NCBI RefSeq assembly: GCF_002217755.1
Contig: NZ_BCFL01000023.1
Location: forward strand, 382,580-446,579
Reading direction: 5' to 3'
Length of the DNA stretch: 64,000 nucleotides
From: Streptomyces hyaluromycini
GTDB lineage: Bacteria > Actinomycetota > Actinomycetes > Streptomycetales > Streptomycetaceae
The notes beneath the pieces were generated by a model. The model was given only the letters and a program-made list of their open reading frames with translations. It was not told the DNA's origin and did not search any database. How positions within the stretch are numbered: position 1 is the stretch's first letter; the number at the start of each line of letters is the position of its first letter. The position numbers were made by a program, and so were the translations under genes. Shown here one piece after another: positions 56,919 through 64,000 of the stretch.

Positions 56919-58967
56919 ATGACTGAGCGTCAGATCGCCGACGGGGAACGTGTGAAGGACCGGCCGTGGCTCATGCGCACGTACGCCGGGCACTCCACGG
57001 CCGAGGCGTCCAACGAGCTGTACCGGCGCAACCTCGCCAAGGGCCAGACGGGTCTGTCGGTGGCGTTCGACCTGCCGACGCAGACCGGCTACGACCCCGA
57101 CCACATCCTCGCCCGCGGCGAGGTCGGCCGGGTGGGCGTGCCCGTCTCGCACCTCGGTGACATGCGCCGGCTTTTCCAGGACATCCCCCTGGAGCAGATG
57201 AACACCTCGATGACGATCAACGCCACGGCGATGTGGCTGCTGGCGCTCTACCAGGTGGTCGCCGAGGAGCAGGGTGCGGACATCACCAAGCTCCAGGGCA
57301 CGACCCAGAACGACATCGTCAAGGAGTACCTGTCCCGGGGGACGCACGTCTTCCCGCCGGGGCCGAGCCTCCGGCTGACGACGGACATGATCGCGTACAC
57401 GGTCTCCCACATCCCGAAGTGGAACCCGATCAACATCTGCAGCTACCACCTGCAGGAGGCGGGCGCCACGCCGGTCCAGGAGATCGCGTACGCGATGTCC
57501 ACCGCCATCGCCGTGCTGGACGCGGTCCGCGACAGCGGCCAGGTGCCGCAGGAGCGCATGGGTGACGTCGTCGCCCGTATCTCCTTCTTCGTGAACGCCG
57601 GCGTCCGGTTCGTCGAGGAGATGTGCAAGATGCGCGCCTTCGGCCGCATCTGGGACAAGGTCACGCGTGAGCGGTACGGCATCGAGAACCCCAAGCAGCG
57701 GCGGTTCCGGTACGGCGTCCAGGTCAACTCCCTCGGCCTGACCGAGGCGCAGCCGGAGAACAACGTCCAGCGGATCGTCCTTGAGATGCTCGCGGTGACG
57801 CTGTCGAAGGACGCACGCGCGCGTGCCGTGCAGTTGCCCGCGTGGAACGAGGCCCTCGGCCTGCCGACGCCCTGGGACCAGCAGTGGTCGCTGCGCATCC
57901 AGCAGGTGCTCGCCCATGAGAGCGACCTGCTGGAGTACGAGGACATCTTCGAGGGCTCGCACGTCATCGAGAAGAAGGTCGCCCAGCTGGTCGAGGACTC
58001 CCTCGCCGAGATCGACCGGATCCAGGAGATGGGCGGCGCGATGGCCGCCGTCGAGTCCGGCTACCTGAAGTCGCAGCTGGTCTCCTCGCACGCCGAGCGG
58101 CGGGCCCGGATCGAATCCGGCCAGGAGAAGATCGTCGGCGTCAACATCTTCCAGACGACCGAACCGAACCCGCTCACCGCCGACCTGGACACGGCCATCC
58201 AGACGGTCGACCCGGCGGTCGAGGCCCGGGTCGTGGCGGCGATCGGGCACTGGCGCGACACGCGCTACCAGCCGCCGTTCAACCACCCGCGGCCCTGCAA
58301 GGCCCTGGAGCGGCTGAAGGAGGCCGCCAAGGGCACCGACAACCTCATGGAGGCCACCCTGGAGTGCGCCCGCGCGGGCGTGACGACCGGTGAGTGGGCC
58401 GGGGCCCTGCGGGAGGTGTTCGGCGAGTTCCGGGCACCCACCGGAGTCTCCTCCGCGCCCGTCGCCGTCCCGGTGGAGGCCGGCTCGGCGCTCGCCGGGG
58501 TGCGGGCCAAGGTGGACGCGACCGCCCGCGAACTGGGCAGCGGCAAGCTGAGGTTCCTCGTCGGCAAGCCCGGTCTCGACGGGCACTCCAACGGTGCCGA
58601 GCAGATCGCGGTGCGCGCGCGGGACGCCGGCTTCGAGGTGGTGTACCAGGGCATCCGGCTCACCCCCGAGCAGATCGTGGACGCCGCCCTCGCCGAGGAC
58701 GTGCACGCGGTCGGCCTGTCGATCCTCTCCGGCTCGCACGCCCAGCTGGTTCCCGATGTCCTGGAACGACTCCGTGTGGCCGGTGCCACAGATATACCGG
58801 TGATCGCCGGTGGCATCATCCCGAATGGTGACGCCCAGCAACTCAGGGAAGCCGGAGTGGCCGCGGTCTTCACCCCGAAGGACTTCGACATCACCGGAAT
58901 CATCGGCCGGATCGTCGACGAGATCCGGAAAGCGAACAAGCTCGACCCCCTGGAGGTCCCCGCATGA
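56919..58967 (+). CDS. meaA: Ethylmalonyl-CoA mutase (MeaA)
   Basis: This 682-residue coenzyme-B12 enzyme converts ethylmalonyl-CoA to methylsuccinyl-CoA. The N-terminal mutase domain (about 15-510) has TYAGHSTAEASNELYRRN, the substrate-binding loop SVAFDLPTQTGYDPD and INATAMWLL. The C-terminal cobalamin domain (about 545-675) carries the base-off motif DGHSNG (in GKPGLDGHSNGAEQ) near 555, then SILSGSHAQL and VIAGGIIP. The ATG at 56919 is 17 bp after ccr with a CGAGGT ribosome site. The single-chain arrangement marks it as Ecm rather than a two-subunit methylmalonyl-CoA mutase. Confidence 0.95.
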   Translation: MTERQIADGERVKDRPWLMRTYAGHSTAEASNELYRRNLAKGQTGLSVAFDLPTQTGYDPDHILARGEVGRVGVPVSHLGDMRRLFQDIPLEQMNTSMTINATAMWLLALYQVVAEEQGADITKLQGTTQNDIVKEYLSRGTHVFPPGPSLRLTTDMIAYTVSHIPKWNPINICSYHLQEAGATPVQEIAYAMSTAIAVLDAVRDSGQVPQERMGDVVARISFFVNAGVRFVEEMCKMRAFGRIWDKVTRERYGIENPKQRRFRYGVQVNSLGLTEAQPENNVQRIVLEMLAVTLSKDARARAVQLPAWNEALGLPTPWDQQWSLRIQQVLAHESDLLEYEDIFEGSHVIEKKVAQLVEDSLAEIDRIQEMGGAMAAVESGYLKSQLVSSHAERRARIESGQEKIVGVNIFQTTEPNPLTADLDTAIQTVDPAVEARVVAAIGHWRDTRYQPPFNHPRPCKALERLKEAAKGTDNLMEATLECARAGVTTGEWAGALREVFGEFRAPTGVSSAPVAVPVEAGSALAGVRAKVDATARELGSGKLRFLVGKPGLDGHSNGAEQIAVRARDAGFEVVYQGIRLTPEQIVDAALAEDVHAVGLSILSGSHAQLVPDVLERLRVAGATDIPVIAGGIIPNGDAQQLREAGVAAVFTPKDFDITGIIGRIVDEIRKANKLDPLEVPA

Positions 58968-59977
58968 CCGCCCACCCGTCGCCCGCCACCACCCTTGCAA
59001 CGGGCGGCTCCGCCGCACACCCATTTAATCGTCTCCGCCCGCGGCGCTCGTGCCTGGCCGTACCCGGTTCGAACCCGCGCTTCCTGGAGAAGGCACAGGG
59101 TCTCCCGGCGGACCAGGTCTTCCTGGACCTGGAGGACGCGTGCGCGCCGCTCGCCAAGCCCGAGGCGCGCCACACCATCGTCAAGTTCCTCAACGAGGGC
59201 GACTGGACCGGCAAGACGCGCGTGGTCAGGGTCAACGACTGGACGACCGAGTGGACGTACCGTGACGTCGTGACCGTCGTGGAGGGCGCCGGCCAGAACC
59301 TCGACTGCATCATGCTGCCGAAGGTCCAGACGGCCCAGCAGGTCGTCGCCCTGGACCTGCTGCTCACCCAGATCGAGAAGACCATGGGCTTCGAGGTCGG
59401 CAAGATCGGCATCGAGGCGCAGATCGAGAACGCGCAGGGCCTCAACAACGTCAACGAGATCGCGCAGGCCTCCCCGCGCGTCGAGACGATCATCTTCGGC
59501 CCGGCCGACTTCATGGCGTCCATCAACATGAAGTCGCTGGTCGTGGGCGAGCAGCCGCCCGGCTACCCGGCGGACGCCTACCACTACATCCTGATGAAGA
59601 TCCTGATGGCCGCCCGCGCCAACAACCTCCAGGCGATCGACGGCCCCTACCTCCAGATCCGCAACGTGGAGGGCTACCGCGCGGTCGCCCAGCGCGCCGC
59701 GGCCCTCGGCTTCGACGGCAAGTGGGTGCTGCACCCGGGCCAGGTCGAGGCGTCCAACGAGATCTTCTCGCCGTCGCAGGAGGACTACGACCACGCCGAG
59801 CTGATCCTGGACGCGTACGACTACTACACGTCCGAGGCGGGCGGCAAGAAGGGCTCCGCGATGCTCGGCGACGAGATGATCGACGAGGCCAGCCGCAAGA
59901 TGGCCCTGGTCATCTCCGGCAAGGGCCGGGCCGCCGGCATGCAGCGCACGTCGAAGTTCGAGATCCCCGCCAGCTAA
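58964..59977 (+). CDS. HpcH/HpaI-type beta-methylmalyl-CoA/malyl-CoA lyase
   Basis: This 337-residue TIM-barrel enzyme of the citrate-lyase-beta/HpcH family is placed where the pathway needs cleavage of beta-methylmalyl-CoA into glyoxylate and propionyl-CoA (and possibly malyl-CoA). It has FLDLEDACAPLAKPEAR near 49-65 (the acidic metal-binding site), RVNDWTT near 87, GIEAQIENAQG near 150 and FGPADFMASI near 178. Its ATG overlaps the mutase stop (ATGA). The substrate is inferred from location. Gene order ccr-ecm-lyase-hydratase-dehydrogenase supports this. Confidence 0.88.
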   Translation: MTAHPSPATTLATGGSAAHPFNRLRPRRSCLAVPGSNPRFLEKAQGLPADQVFLDLEDACAPLAKPEARHTIVKFLNEGDWTGKTRVVRVNDWTTEWTYRDVVTVVEGAGQNLDCIMLPKVQTAQQVVALDLLLTQIEKTMGFEVGKIGIEAQIENAQGLNNVNEIAQASPRVETIIFGPADFMASINMKSLVVGEQPPGYPADAYHYILMKILMAARANNLQAIDGPYLQIRNVEGYRAVAQRAAALGFDGKWVLHPGQVEASNEIFSPSQEDYDHAELILDAYDYYTSEAGGKKGSAMLGDEMIDEASRKMALVISGKGRAAGMQRTSKFEIPAS

Positions 59978-59992
59978 GGAGCCCAGAGCGCG

Positions 59993-60505
59993 ATGCAGTT
60001 CGGACGCACGTACGAGGAGTTCGAGGTCGGGGCGACGTACAAGCACTGGCCGGGCAAGACGGTCACGGAGTACGACGACCATCTCTTCTGTCTCCTCACC
60101 ATGAACCACCACCCGCTCCACATGGACGTCAACTACGCCGAGAACACGACGGACTTCGGCAAGAACGTGGTGGTCGGGAACTACATCTACTCGTTGCTGC
60201 TCGGCATGTCCGTGCCGGACATCTCGGGCAAGGCGATCGCCAACCTGGAGATCGAGTCGCTCAAGCACGTGGCGCCGACCTTCCACGGCGACACGATCTA
60301 CGGCGAGACCACCGTGCTCGACAAGTGGCCCTCGAAGTCGAAGAACGACCGCGGGATCGTCTACGTCGAGACCAAGGGCTACAAGCAGGACGGCACGCTG
60401 GTGTGCACCTTCCGCCGCAAGGTGATGGTGCCGACCGAGACGTACATCAAGGAGCGCGGCGGCGAGCAGCCGGGCCGCCCCGAGCTCAAGGAACAGGGGA
60501 AGTAA
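59993..60505 (+). CDS. MaoC-like mesaconyl-CoA hydratase
   Basis: This 170-residue hot-dog-fold hydratase of the MaoC family fits the step that adds water to mesaconyl-CoA to give beta-methylmalyl-CoA. The MaoC region includes DDHLFCLLTMNHHPLHMDVNYA (near 25-46), with the expected Asp/His hydratase pair, and VGNYIYSLLLGMS. It is about half the length of the larger Mch proteins of proteobacteria, which have two hot-dog units, so here one unit is used. The ATG at 59993 follows AAGGAG at good spacing, 15 bp after the lyase. Confidence 0.86.
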   Translation: MQFGRTYEEFEVGATYKHWPGKTVTEYDDHLFCLLTMNHHPLHMDVNYAENTTDFGKNVVVGNYIYSLLLGMSVPDISGKAIANLEIESLKHVAPTFHGDTIYGETTVLDKWPSKSKNDRGIVYVETKGYKQDGTLVCTFRRKVMVPTETYIKERGGEQPGRPELKEQGK

Positions 60506-60508
60506 GCG

Positions 60509-61714
60509 ATGGCCCGTCTCGCCCAGACCGCCGGTCTGACCGACGTCCAGCAGGAGATCCTCTCCACCGTCCGCGACTTCGTGGACAAGGAGATCATCCC
60601 GGTCGCCACCGAGCTGGAGCACCGCGACGAGTACCCGCAAGCGATCGTCGACGGCCTCAAGGAGCTCGGCCTGTTCGGCCTGATGATCCCCGAGGAGTAC
60701 GGCGGCCTGGGCGAGTCCCTCCTGACGTACGCGCTGTGCGTCGAGGAGATCGCCCGCGGGTGGATGTCCGTCTCCGGGATCATCAACACGCACTTCATCG
60801 TGGCGTACATGCTCAAGCAGCACGGCACGCAGGAGCAGAAGGAGCACTTCCTGCCGCGGATGGCGGCCGGCGACATCCGGGGCGCGTTCTCGATGTCGGA
60901 GCCGGGGCTCGGCTCGGACGTGTCGGCGATCACCTCGAAGGCGGTCAAGGACGGCGACGAGTACGTCCTGAACGGCCAGAAGATGTGGCTGACGAACGGC
61001 GGCACGTCGTCCCTGGTGGCCGTCCTCGTCCGGAGTGACGAAGGCCACCCCGAGGGTACCGCGCCGCACAAGTCGATGACGACCTTCCTGATCGAGAAGG
61101 AGCCCGGCTTCGGCGAGGTCCGCCCCGGTCTCACCATCCCGGGCAAGATCGAGAAGATGGGCTACAAGGGCGTCGACACCACCGAGATGATCATGGACGG
61201 GCTGCGGCTTCCGGCCGATCGGGTGCTCGGCGGGGTCACCGGCCGAGGTTTTTACCAAATGATGGACGGGGTCGAGGTCGGCCGCGTCAACGTGGCGGCG
61301 CGCGGCTGTGGTGTCGCCCAGCGTGCGTTCGAACTGGGTGTCCGGTACGCCCAGCAGCGTCACACTTTCGGCAAGGCGATCGCCCAGCACCAGGCCATCC
61401 AGTTCAAGCTCGCGGAGATGGCCACCAAGGTCGAGGCCGCGCATGCCATGATGGTCAACGCCGCGCGCAAAAAGGACTCCGGGGAGCGAAACGACCTGGA
61501 GGCAGGGATGGCGAAGTACCTCGCCTCCGAGTACTGCAAGGAGGTCGTGGAAGACGCCTTCCGCATCCACGGCGGCTACGGCTTCTCGAAGGAGTACGAG
61601 ATCGAACGCCTCTACCGTGAGGCGCCCATGTTGCTGATCGGCGAAGGTACCGCCGAGATCCAGAAAATGATCATCGGGCGAAGGTTGCTCGAAGAGTATC
61701 GATTCCAGGGCTGA
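60509..61714 (+). CDS. Acyl-CoA dehydrogenase, likely methylsuccinyl-CoA dehydrogenase
   Basis: This 401-residue FAD enzyme of the acyl-CoA dehydrogenase family would oxidise methylsuccinyl-CoA to mesaconyl-CoA. Signatures: FSMSEPGLGSDVSAI near 131 (FAD/substrate), MWLTNGGTSSLVAV, RHTFGKAIAQHQAIQFKLA near 285 and the C-terminal catalytic Glu in IGEGTAEIQKMIIGR near 380. It lacks the long N-terminal extension of proteobacterial Mcd. The ATG at 60509 is 3 bp after the hydratase stop, so they are coupled. It is the last gene of the operon; a hairpin follows. Confidence 0.9.
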   Translation: MARLAQTAGLTDVQQEILSTVRDFVDKEIIPVATELEHRDEYPQAIVDGLKELGLFGLMIPEEYGGLGESLLTYALCVEEIARGWMSVSGIINTHFIVAYMLKQHGTQEQKEHFLPRMAAGDIRGAFSMSEPGLGSDVSAITSKAVKDGDEYVLNGQKMWLTNGGTSSLVAVLVRSDEGHPEGTAPHKSMTTFLIEKEPGFGEVRPGLTIPGKIEKMGYKGVDTTEMIMDGLRLPADRVLGGVTGRGFYQMMDGVEVGRVNVAARGCGVAQRAFELGVRYAQQRHTFGKAIAQHQAIQFKLAEMATKVEAAHAMMVNAARKKDSGERNDLEAGMAKYLASEYCKEVVEDAFRIHGGYGFSKEYEIERLYREAPMLLIGEGTAEIQKMIIGRRLLEEYRFQG

Positions 61715-61724
61715 TTGTCCGGGT

Positions 61725-61761
61725 ACGGGGTGTTTTCTTCGAGAAGAAGATCACACCCCGT
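61725..61761 (+). terminator. Terminator after the ethylmalonyl-CoA operon
   Basis: Perfect 9-bp arms ACGGGGTGT (61725-61733) and ACACCCCGT (61753-61761), with an inner TTCTTCGAGAAGAA stem-loop, start 11 bp after the dehydrogenase stop. Confidence 0.65.
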
Positions 61762-61883
61762 CAACGGTCTTCGGCCGCCGACTCGGCTTCCTGGCTTGCC
61801 CAGTTGCGGCCCCCGCCCGGTACGATCCCGGAAAGCCGCCGTCCCCATTTCCTGCGCGGCATCATCCGCTACGAAGGTCATCC

Positions 61884-62540
61884 ATGCCCCACAGCCAAAC
61901 CTCTGCACATCGAGACAGCCTGGCCGGCGTACGCCTCGCGCGCGGAGCATCGCCGTGGCTTCTCCCGACCGTCGCCACCGCAGCCGTCAGCCTCCTCCGC
62001 GCCCGTCGCTCCGGCGCCGCGAAGGCCGTCGCCGTACCCGCCACCGCGCTCGCGGCGGGCATGCTGTGGTTCTTCCGCGACCCCGAGCGTGAGATCGCCC
62101 AGGGCCGTGTCATCTCGCCTGCCGACGGTGTGGTGCAGAGCATCATGCCGTGGAAGGACGGACGCACCCGCGTCGCCATCTTCATGAGCCCGCTCAACGT
62201 CCACGTCAACCGCGCGCCCCTCGCGGGCGAGGTGACGTCGGTGGAGCACATCCCCGGTGGCTTCGTTCCCGCCTTCAACAAGGAGAGCGAGAACAACGAG
62301 CGCGTAGTCTGGCATTTCGACACCGAACTCGGCGACATCGAGATGATCCAGATCGCCGGCGCGGTGGCCCGCCGTATCGTCCCCTACATCCCGCAGGGCA
62401 CGAAGGTCGAGCAGGGCGACCGCATCGGGCTGATCCGCTTCGGCTCGCGTGTCGACATCTACCTGCCGGAGGGCGTGGACGTCGCGGTCGAGGTCGGCCA
62501 GAAGACCGTGGCTGGGGTGACTCGCATTGACCGTGATTGA
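61884..62540 (+). CDS. psd: Phosphatidylserine decarboxylase
   Basis: This 218-residue pro-enzyme makes phosphatidylethanolamine from phosphatidylserine. The short (PSD-A) type is seen: a membrane-interacting N-terminus, FFRDPEREI near 63, SPADGVV, VHVNRAPLAG and the self-cleavage motif FGSRVD near 188, where cleavage before Ser forms the pyruvoyl group. The ATG at 61884 (MPHSQTSAHRDSL) is preceded by GAAGGTCATCC. It overlaps pssA by 14 bp, so the two steps of the pathway are co-translated. Confidence 0.92.
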   Translation: MPHSQTSAHRDSLAGVRLARGASPWLLPTVATAAVSLLRARRSGAAKAVAVPATALAAGMLWFFRDPEREIAQGRVISPADGVVQSIMPWKDGRTRVAIFMSPLNVHVNRAPLAGEVTSVEHIPGGFVPAFNKESENNERVVWHFDTELGDIEMIQIAGAVARRIVPYIPQGTKVEQGDRIGLIRFGSRVDIYLPEGVDVAVEVGQKTVAGVTRIDRD

Positions 62541-63387
62541 TCCTGAGACCCAGGCGGGCTGGGTGCCCGAGGCCGACGAGATCGGCGAGGACGAGGAGGA
62601 GATGCCCCTCTCTCTGCGCCTCTCGATAGCGGACACCCTGACCCTCGGCAACGCCACGTGCGGCTTCATGGCGGTGTACTTCACCACCACCGGCATCCTG
62701 ATCCCGCACCTCACCGGGGACGACCAGTCGGCCGGCATGGCGCGCCACAGCGCCGCCACGGCGGTCATCCTCATGCTCTGCGCGGCCGTCTTCGACCTGT
62801 TCGACGGCCTGGTCGCGCGGAAGCTGCGCTCCTCCCCCATGGGCGCCGAGCTGGACAACCTCTCCGACCTGATCAGCTTCGGCCTCGCGCCGGCGTACTT
62901 CGTGCTCGTCTACGGCATGGTCGCCGACGACGCGTACCAGAAGGTGGCCGCGGTCGGAGCGGTCGTCGTGCTGCTCGCGGTGGTGCTGAGACTCGCGCGC
63001 TTCTCGTGCGTGACGCCGACGAACGGCATGTTCCAGGGCATGCCGAGCCCCTTCGGGGCGCTGACCGTCGTCTCGATCGTCCTCCTGGAGCTGCCGTTCT
63101 TCGCCACGCTCCTCGCGATCCTCGGCACCGCCTGGCTGATGGTGAGCCGGGTCGAGTACCCGAAGCCGCGCGGCCGCCTCGCCGGGGCGATGCTGGCCTG
63201 GATCGTGCTGTCGATGGGCCTCCTGGCGGCCTGGGCCTTCGACGCCCCCGGCGGCCAGCTGCTCCTCCAGACCGGCTGCGCCCTGCAGCTGGTGATGGGC
63301 GCGGTGATCCCGCTGTTCGCCACGGCCCGCCGGGTGAACAACTTCCGCGACAACAGGCGCGAGGCGCGGGCGGCGCAGCTGCCCTGA
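62527..63387 (+). CDS. pssA: CDP-diacylglycerol--serine O-phosphatidyltransferase
   Basis: This 286-residue integral membrane enzyme makes phosphatidylserine from CDP-diacylglycerol and serine. The CDP-alcohol phosphotransferase motif is DGLVARKLRSSPMGAELD (with DG-x2-AR-x7/8-G-x3-D-x3-D) near 98-117, and five or more membrane helices are visible from about 40 to 270. The TTG at 62527 overlaps psd and has GGGGTGA eight bases upstream; GTG 62533 is also possible. A strong terminator follows 13 bp after the stop. Confidence 0.9.
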   Translation: MTVIDPETQAGWVPEADEIGEDEEEMPLSLRLSIADTLTLGNATCGFMAVYFTTTGILIPHLTGDDQSAGMARHSAATAVILMLCAAVFDLFDGLVARKLRSSPMGAELDNLSDLISFGLAPAYFVLVYGMVADDAYQKVAAVGAVVVLLAVVLRLARFSCVTPTNGMFQGMPSPFGALTVVSIVLLELPFFATLLAILGTAWLMVSRVEYPKPRGRLAGAMLAWIVLSMGLLAAWAFDAPGGQLLLQTGCALQLVMGAVIPLFATARRVNNFRDNRREARAAQLP

Positions 63388-63400
63388 CCCTCGTCACGAC

Positions 63401-63451
63401 GCGAAACGGGTGTGGCCCGAGCCTTCGAGGCTCGGGCCACACCCGTTTCGC
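63401..63451 (+). terminator. Strong terminator after pssA
   Basis: Perfect 24-bp arms (63401-63424 and 63428-63451), beginning GCGAAACGGGTGTGGCCC, with a TCG loop. No T tract, as usual in Streptomyces. The next gene starts 168 bp later. Confidence 0.85.
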
Positions 63452-63618
63452 GTTCAAGGGCATACGGCGTTGGCCTTTGACCGGTCAACCACCCCTGGCC
63501 AGAGCCGAGTTGCACAGGGCGAGACAGGGGAGGGCGGTGGAATTGGGCTGAAATTTACGGGGATTTGTCCCCTTTCCGGGATGGGGATTACTCCCCTCCT
63601 GCGGATCGGAGGACAGCC

Positions 63619-63936
63619 ATGCCCGCACCCACCGCCAAGGACTACTCGGTCCCGCACGTCTCGAAGCTTCCCGCCAACGAGGGCGACACCGTCAACCTCT
63701 TCGTCCGGGAGTACGACGGCACCCAGGGCAACCAGCCGCACGAGGTGGTGCTGATGCTCCACGGCAGGAGCGTGCCGGTTCTCGCCGGGTACGACCTCAC
63801 GGTTCCCGGGTCCGCCATCGACTACAACTGGGCACAGGACCTGGCCAGGCACCACTACGACGTCTTCATGATGGACCTGCAGGGCAACGGACGGTCGCCC
63901 CGCCCAACGCCGCTGGGGGTCCCCCCACGCCTTTAG
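63619..63936 (+). pseudogene. Alpha/beta-hydrolase gene broken by palindromic element
   Basis: The frame begins MPAPTAKDYSVPHVSKLPAN after a good GGAGGACAGCC ribosome site and looks like an alpha/beta-hydrolase up to MMDLQGNGRSPRP (near residue 95), with the oxyanion-side MLHGRSVP motif. It then enters a GGGGGTCCCCCC palindrome and stops at TAG 63934-63936 after 105 residues, before any nucleophile or catalytic His. The rest of a typical hydrolase (about 200 more residues) is not seen within the remaining 64 bases. The window ends too soon to see whether the gene continues in another frame. Confidence 0.6.
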
Positions 63937-63949
63937 GGCAGTGGGGGAG
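63913..63949. repeat. Small palindromic element in alpha/beta-hydrolase gene
   Basis: CTGGGGGTCCCCCCACGCC then TTTAGGGCAGTGGGGGAG, with pairing arms CCCCCAC and GTGGGGG. It is nearly identical to the element at 31176-31213. It supplies the stop codon that ends the hydrolase frame. Confidence 0.7.
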
Positions 63950-64000
63950 TGCGTGCCACGCCCCGCGACGCCGGCATGCTCCAAACGACAGGCCCTAGGT

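Overview
The window is a GC-rich (about 72% G+C) actinobacterial chromosome segment, almost certainly Streptomyces. Evidence: third-position GC bias throughout, many GTG/TTG starts, four-base ATGA/GTGA overlaps, an ethylmalonyl-CoA cluster next to psd-pssA, SpoIIE-type and Ser/Thr-kinase regulators, a rare TTA codon, and several copies of extragenic palindromes typical of Streptomyces. From memory only, the ends match the S. coelicolor region between narGHJI1 (around SCO6535-6532) and pssA (around SCO6467), so this looks like core chromosome with local gains, losses and decay.

Left part (1-13.3 kb): the end of a nitrate reductase operon (narG partial, narH, narJ) with no narI and a Trp-to-Arg change in a NarH iron-sulfur motif; a solitary dnaK with a HspR (HAIR)-like operator; an OsmC-type thiol peroxidase; a membrane TPR-like protein overlapping a large VWA protein that carries a TTA codon; and, converging on it, a MoxR AAA+ ATPase coupled to a VWA/HExxH protein.

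Middle part (13.4-38.8 kb): a holin-like/phosphodiesterase membrane protein, two metallo-beta-lactamase-fold hydrolases, a DedA protein, an aminotransferase-like protein with no lysine at all, a secreted RGD-repeat protein, an ABC-F ATPase, a histidine phosphatase, a PAP2-diacylglycerol kinase fusion, methyltransferases, an orphan gas-vesicle gvpF/L gene next to transketolase, a DUF5107 protein, and a minus-strand series of four peptidases (M55, M20, S9, S66).

Right-middle part (39-52 kb): a membrane Ser/Thr kinase with peptidoglycan-binding and ricin-type domains, a PAS-GAF-PP2C-ATPase regulator, an MFS exporter with three C-terminal beta-sandwich repeats, an SRPBCC protein, a radical-SAM protein behind a LexA-type (SOS) box, a secreted tripeptidyl aminopeptidase-like hydrolase, a probable RidA remnant, an acetyltransferase and a HEAT-repeat protein.

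Right part (52-64 kb): the ethylmalonyl-CoA pathway (double 3-hydroxyacyl-CoA dehydrogenase, TetR regulator, ccr, ethylmalonyl-CoA mutase, malyl-CoA lyase-type enzyme, mesaconyl-CoA hydratase, methylsuccinyl-CoA dehydrogenase). Together these convert acetoacetyl-CoA to glyoxylate plus propionyl-CoA and supply ethylmalonyl-/methylmalonyl-CoA for acetate growth and polyketides. An identical 11-base motif lies 310 bp before both the dehydrogenase and ccr, on either side of the TetR gene. Then come psd-pssA (phosphatidylserine synthesis and decarboxylation), a perfect 24-bp terminator, and an alpha/beta-hydrolase gene broken by a small palindromic repeat. No rRNA, tRNA, CRISPR array or transposase was seen.
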